Assembly (NCBI GenBank): GCA_964414755.1 | Contig: CAYPXH010000019.1 | Span: 1-29,016 of the forward strand | Length of the DNA stretch: 29,016 nt | From: JAEUKQ01 sp964414755 | GTDB lineage: Bacteria; Pseudomonadota; Alphaproteobacteria; JAEUKQ01 | Direction of reading: 5' to 3' | Shown here: in pieces, positions 25,151 through 29,016 of the stretch | Layout: the number at the start of each line of letters is the position of its first letter | Numbering within the stretch: position 1 is the stretch's first letter | Notes under the pieces: model-generated | The model's input: only the letters and a program-made list of their open reading frames with translations | Database searches by the model: none | What the model was told of the DNA's origin: nothing | Position numbers and translations under genes: made by a program

Positions 25151-26497
25151 ATGAAAAGTCAACCTAATCATAAAGCCAATCAACCAAAAAATATCTTATC
25201 AAGGTTATCAATATCCCTTTTTTTTCTTATCCTTGCGTCTATCCCTGCGGCGACAGCTTCTGCACAAACATTGTATGAAGCCTTAACCCAAACATATTTA
25301 AATAATCCCGCTTTAGCAGCTGCGCGTGCCCAGCTGCAAGCGATAAGACAAAAAATTCCTCAAGCACTATCCGGCTGGCAGCCAACTTTGTCTATTGAAG
25401 GTAGTGTTGCAAGACAGTATCGCGAAGTTGATCTGCCTAAGTTAAATTCTGTGGATCAGACAAGTTATCCTTGGGAAGCGAAAATAACCTTGGTTCAGCC
25501 CCTGTATAGGGGTGGAAGAACTGTTGCTGCAACTAATCAGGCAAAAAACTTAGTTTTAGCCCAAGAATCTGATTTTAAAGCCACAGAGCAAAGTGTTTTA
25601 TTAGATGCTGTTACAGCATATATGAATGTTGTACGTGACCAGGCTATTCTTGAACTAACCCGTAATAATGAGCAGGTTATTAATAAACAGCTCTCGGCAT
25701 CGCGTGATCGTTATAACGCCGGTGAAATTACGCAAACCGATGTCGCCTTGTCCGAATCTCGATTTTCAAGCGCTACAGCCCAACGTATTCGTGCAGAAGG
25801 CAACCTAGCAATATCAAAAGCTGTATTTGCCCGCGTTATCGGTCAAGAACCAAAAAATTTGCGCGCGCCAGCCGTTCCAAAAAATCTGCCGAAAACTCAG
25901 CAACAAGTTGTTCAGGGTGCAATGAATAATCCTCTTGTAACAATGTTTACTTACCTTGAAAAGGCTTCGCACGATGCTGTTGATTTATCTTTTGGTGAAA
26001 TGTTACCAACAATTTCATTGATAGGTTCGTACGGCATACAGCAAGATGATATTCGTGGTGATGGTCGTGGTGGAAAATATCAGACTGGGGTAATTATGGC
26101 GCAAATATCAATACCATTGTACCAAGGTGGGTTGGCGCAATCACGTCTGCGCGAGTCAAAATTGGTGGTAAGTCAACGGTTGCAGGAATTGCGGTCGCAA
26201 CGTGAAATCGCAGTTCAGAACGCTATTAGTGCGTGGCAAGGTCTTGAATCTGTGCGTGCACAAATTAAAGCTTATGAATCGCAGGTTCGTGCATCTAAAA
26301 TTGCTTTGGAAGGTGTACGTCAGGAAGCAGCAGTTGGTTCCAGAACTTTGCTTGACTCGCTTGATGCCGAACAAGAATATCTCGACGCACAAGTTTCACT
26401 GGTTATTGCAAAACGTGACGAAATTGTTGCTGCGTATATGGTATTATCTTCGATAGGTCAATTGACACTTGATGACCTTAATATTCAAGTCAAATAG
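25151..26497 (+). CDS. tolC: TolC family outer membrane channel protein
   Basis: TolC is the outer-membrane and periplasmic tunnel used by type I secretion and multidrug efflux pumps. The 448-residue precursor has a signal peptide with core SLFFLILASI (22-31) and likely cleavage after ASA (36-38). The mature part begins with TLYEALTQTYLNNPAL, the family start. It has two outer-membrane efflux repeats, with PLYRGGRT (about 117-124) and the matching PLYQGG (about 323-328), and long coiled helices between them. An AAGGAAG ribosome site (25138-25144) is six bases before the ATG. The inner-membrane partners are not in this window, so the substrate range is unknown. Confidence 0.95.
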   Translation: MKSQPNHKANQPKNILSRLSISLFFLILASIPAATASAQTLYEALTQTYLNNPALAAARAQLQAIRQKIPQALSGWQPTLSIEGSVARQYREVDLPKLNSVDQTSYPWEAKITLVQPLYRGGRTVAATNQAKNLVLAQESDFKATEQSVLLDAVTAYMNVVRDQAILELTRNNEQVINKQLSASRDRYNAGEITQTDVALSESRFSSATAQRIRAEGNLAISKAVFARVIGQEPKNLRAPAVPKNLPKTQQQVVQGAMNNPLVTMFTYLEKASHDAVDLSFGEMLPTISLIGSYGIQQDDIRGDGRGGKYQTGVIMAQISIPLYQGGLAQSRLRESKLVVSQRLQELRSQREIAVQNAISAWQGLESVRAQIKAYESQVRASKIALEGVRQEAAVGSRTLLDSLDAEQEYLDAQVSLVIAKRDEIVAAYMVLSSIGQLTLDDLNIQVK

Positions 26498-26575
26498 CCA
26501 AATATTATAAGTATATTAATGGTGTTTGGTTATGTAGTTACTCTCTGCTTTTCATTAAGATAATATAGGCTATTT

Positions 26576-29016
26576 ATGGTTCTGGACAAAAATTTCTCTC
26601 CTAAGGAAGTCGAATCTAAACAATATAAAAACTGGTTGCTGAGTGGGGCATTCAAGACTGGTCAGAATCTTGATTTGTCGCCATATACAATCATGATGCC
26701 ACCACCAAATGTTACCGGCCGGTTGCATATGGGGCATGCTTTAACCTTCACCTTACAAGATGTTGTAATTAGATTTCATCGCATGCTTGGTAAAGATGTT
26801 TTATGGCAGGCTGGAACTGATCATGCGGGCATAGCGACGCAAATGGTTGTTGAAAGACAGTTAGAAGAAAAAAAGTTGTCGCGGAAACAATTAGGACGTG
26901 AAGAATTTTTGCGTCATGTTTGGGAATGGAAAGACAAGTCAGGTGGCATGATATTGGAGCAGCTTAAACGATTAGGGGCTTCAGCAGACTGGTCGCGCGA
27001 ACGGTTTACCATGGATCGTGGTCTTAGCGAAGCAGTAACAAAAGTTTTTGTTACATTGTATCGTGATGGGCTAATTTATAGGGCTAAAAGATTAGTAAAT
27101 TGGGATCCAAAGTTGCAAACCGCAGTTTCCGATCTTGAAGTATTGAATAAGGAAGTTAAGGGTAAACTTTATTATATTCGGTATTATTATACTGAACATA
27201 AAGACAAGTATATTGTTGTTGCGACAACAAGGCCTGAAACACTATTTGGTGATGTTGCAGTTGCGGTTCATCCAGATGATCCAAGGTATAAAGATGCTAT
27301 AGGTCTTCAGGTTCAGTTACCACTTACAACAAGAAATATTAAAATTATTGCTGACAGTTATAGTAACATGGAAAAGGGGTCTGGCGCGGTTAAAATTACA
27401 CCGGCCCATGATTTTAATGATTTTGAGGTAGGCGCACGGCATCGATTGGAATCCATCAATATTTTTGACGAAAATGGAAAATTAAACAACCTGGTACCCA
27501 CCAAGTTCCAGGGATTGCCACGAGAGATGGCGCGCGAGGCTGTTGTTCAGGAATTACAAGATCTTCAGTTGATTGAAAAAATTGAAGATCACGTTTCTGT
27601 TTTACCTATAGGTGATAGAAGTGGTGCGGTTATCGAGCCACGATTAACAGATCAATGGTATGTTGATACGAAAAAGCTGGTACAACCAGCAATTGATGCG
27701 GTCAAACAAGGAAAGGTAGTTTTTGTTCCTAAACATTGGGAAAAGGTTTATTTTGATTGGTTAGAAAACATTCAGCCCTGGTGTATATCAAGACAATTAT
27801 GGTGGGGACATCAAATTCCAGTGTGGTATGGTCCCGACAAGCATAGTTTCGTTGCCGAAAGTGAAGAAGAAGCAAAGAATTTGGCAAAGAAACATTATAA
27901 GCAAGAAGTAAAACTGTACCGTGATGAGGATGTTTTAGACACTTGGTTTTCTTCAGCCTTATGGCCATTTTCTACTTTAGGGTGGCCAAACAAAACTGCT
28001 GATCTAAAACGGTATTACCCGACAGATGTTCTAATAACCGGATTTGATATTATCTTCTTTTGGGTTGCCCGTATGGTCATGATGGGGCTTTATTTTATGA
28101 AGGAGGTGCCCTTCAAGACGGTTTATATTAATGCGTTGGTTCGTGATCAATTTGGTCAAAAAATGTCAAAAACAAAAGGTAATATTATTGATCCCATTGA
28201 ACTGATTGAACAATATGGAACAGATGCATTGCGTTTCACTTTAGCTACTCAGGCTGTTCCTGGTCAAGATATTAAGCTTTCTGCAAACCGTGTTGAATCT
28301 AATCGAAATTTTGTAACAAAAATATGGAACGCCGCACGATTTTGTATAATGAATGATTGTGTTTTTGATCCAAAATTTGATCCAAACACCCTTAAATCAC
28401 CGGTTAACCAATGGATTGTCAGCGAACTTATTGAAGTAACGGGAAAGTCAACAGACGCATATCATGATTTTCGTTTTCATGAGGTAGCGCAGCTTACTTA
28501 CCAGTTTACCTGGAGTCGTTTTTGTGATTGGTATCTTGAGATGGCAAAGCCACTTTTTAGTGAAGGGGTGCCATCTATTAATCAGGAAACCAAGAAAACT
28601 GCTGCTTGGGTTTTTCATTATATCCTTAAGTTACTACATCCTTTGATGCCCTTTATTACCGAAGAGCTTTGGCCACACTTTTCAAACAGTGCGCAACAAA
28701 TGCTAATTAATGCTTCTTGGCCCAATTTTAATAAATTTGTTAAAAACGACCAAGAGCATGATATTAATTTTGTTATTGATTTAATTTCGCAGATACGTTC
28801 TATCCGTTCTGAAATGAATATTCCCGTTCAGGTTGCTCCATCAATTCAACTATTGATAACGGACAATGATTTTTGGCAAAAATTACAAACCCATATACCC
28901 ACGATCAAAAGGTTGGCCAAACTTGATAAAATGCAAAGAATAACCGATACGCCACGGCAATCAAAGAATATTCAAATGCTTGTTGGCAAAGTCAGTGTTT
29001 TTATTGAAGTACAAGA
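26576..29016 (+). CDS. valS: valine-tRNA ligase, N-terminal 813 codons (3' end outside window)
   Basis: ValRS charges tRNA-Val and hydrolyses Thr-tRNA-Val. The frame opens at ATG 26576 and stays open to the window end. HIGH motif is HMGH (51-54) after PPPNVTGRL. WQAGTDHAGIATQ follows, then the CP1 editing domain with TTRPETLFGDVAVAVHPDD and GSGAVKITPAHD. KMSK is at 529-532 followed by Thr (KMSKTKGN), and an anticodon-binding helical domain contains LLHPLMPFITEELW. It is of the usual bacterial type, unlike the archaeal-like ValRS of Rickettsia. A full protein would be about 870-900 residues, so the C-terminal coiled coil is cut. No clear Shine-Dalgarno sequence precedes the ATG. Confidence 0.97.
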   Translation, partial: MVLDKNFSPKEVESKQYKNWLLSGAFKTGQNLDLSPYTIMMPPPNVTGRLHMGHALTFTLQDVVIRFHRMLGKDVLWQAGTDHAGIATQMVVERQLEEKKLSRKQLGREEFLRHVWEWKDKSGGMILEQLKRLGASADWSRERFTMDRGLSEAVTKVFVTLYRDGLIYRAKRLVNWDPKLQTAVSDLEVLNKEVKGKLYYIRYYYTEHKDKYIVVATTRPETLFGDVAVAVHPDDPRYKDAIGLQVQLPLTTRNIKIIADSYSNMEKGSGAVKITPAHDFNDFEVGARHRLESINIFDENGKLNNLVPTKFQGLPREMAREAVVQELQDLQLIEKIEDHVSVLPIGDRSGAVIEPRLTDQWYVDTKKLVQPAIDAVKQGKVVFVPKHWEKVYFDWLENIQPWCISRQLWWGHQIPVWYGPDKHSFVAESEEEAKNLAKKHYKQEVKLYRDEDVLDTWFSSALWPFSTLGWPNKTADLKRYYPTDVLITGFDIIFFWVARMVMMGLYFMKEVPFKTVYINALVRDQFGQKMSKTKGNIIDPIELIEQYGTDALRFTLATQAVPGQDIKLSANRVESNRNFVTKIWNAARFCIMNDCVFDPKFDPNTLKSPVNQWIVSELIEVTGKSTDAYHDFRFHEVAQLTYQFTWSRFCDWYLEMAKPLFSEGVPSINQETKKTAAWVFHYILKLLHPLMPFITEELWPHFSNSAQQMLINASWPNFNKFVKNDQEHDINFVIDLISQIRSIRSEMNIPVQVAPSIQLLITDNDFWQKLQTHIPTIKRLAKLDKMQRITDTPRQSKNIQMLVGKVSVFIEVQ

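Noticed and set aside
26498..26575. CCAAA ... TTTGG inverted repeat after tolC as a terminator
   Set aside because: Five pairs with a loop of about twenty bases and no T run; too weak to call.

Overview
This window is AT-rich chromosomal DNA from an alphaproteobacterium. It holds about 22 protein genes (two cut by the window ends), one tRNA and several regulatory sites. I see no phage, transposon, CRISPR array or rRNA. The alphaproteobacterial assignment rests on the cckA-recA-alaS-icd order, a hybrid CckA kinase, an aa3-type oxidase subunit IV peptide, a one-cysteine DksA, eukaryote-like NADP-dependent isocitrate dehydrogenase, and recG facing sdhE. The strong AT bias together with a bacterial-type ValS (not the archaeal-like one of Rickettsia) suggests a low-GC Holosporales- or Rhodospirillales-related lineage. 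That placement is inference.

Layout. 1-842: the end of guanylate kinase, a 49-residue oxidase subunit IV, a bidirectional terminator and convergent ndk. 997-4174: a complete zinc-uptake regulon. znuA is divergent from a zur-znuC-znuB operon, with a perfect 20-bp palindrome between them that matches what a Zur operator should look like. 4146-5369: a class I aminotransferase whose end overlaps the end of znuB. 5468-12657: cckA, recA and alaS, then convergent icd with the LOG-family gene upstream of it. 13362-15762: a di-heme cytochrome c followed closely by psd and pssA, the two steps that make phosphatidylethanolamine. 15796-18461: dksA and recG on the minus strand. 18511-24108: sdhE, a TPR protein fused to a PRMT-like domain, and mfd. 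24117-24190: tRNA-Cys(GCA). 24450-29016: a Pcm-like methyltransferase, tolC and the first 813 codons of valS.

Most of the window is core metabolism, repair and cell-cycle control. The least ordinary item is the TPR/PRMT-like protein at 18938-20566. Its C-terminal half looks like a PRMT7/PRMT9-type arginine methyltransferase, but the residues normally needed to bind AdoMet and the target arginine are replaced. It may be a pseudo-methyltransferase, or it may do different chemistry. A similar but milder case is the Pcm-like protein next to tolC, which lacks the usual Ser/Thr motif of isoaspartyl methyltransferases.
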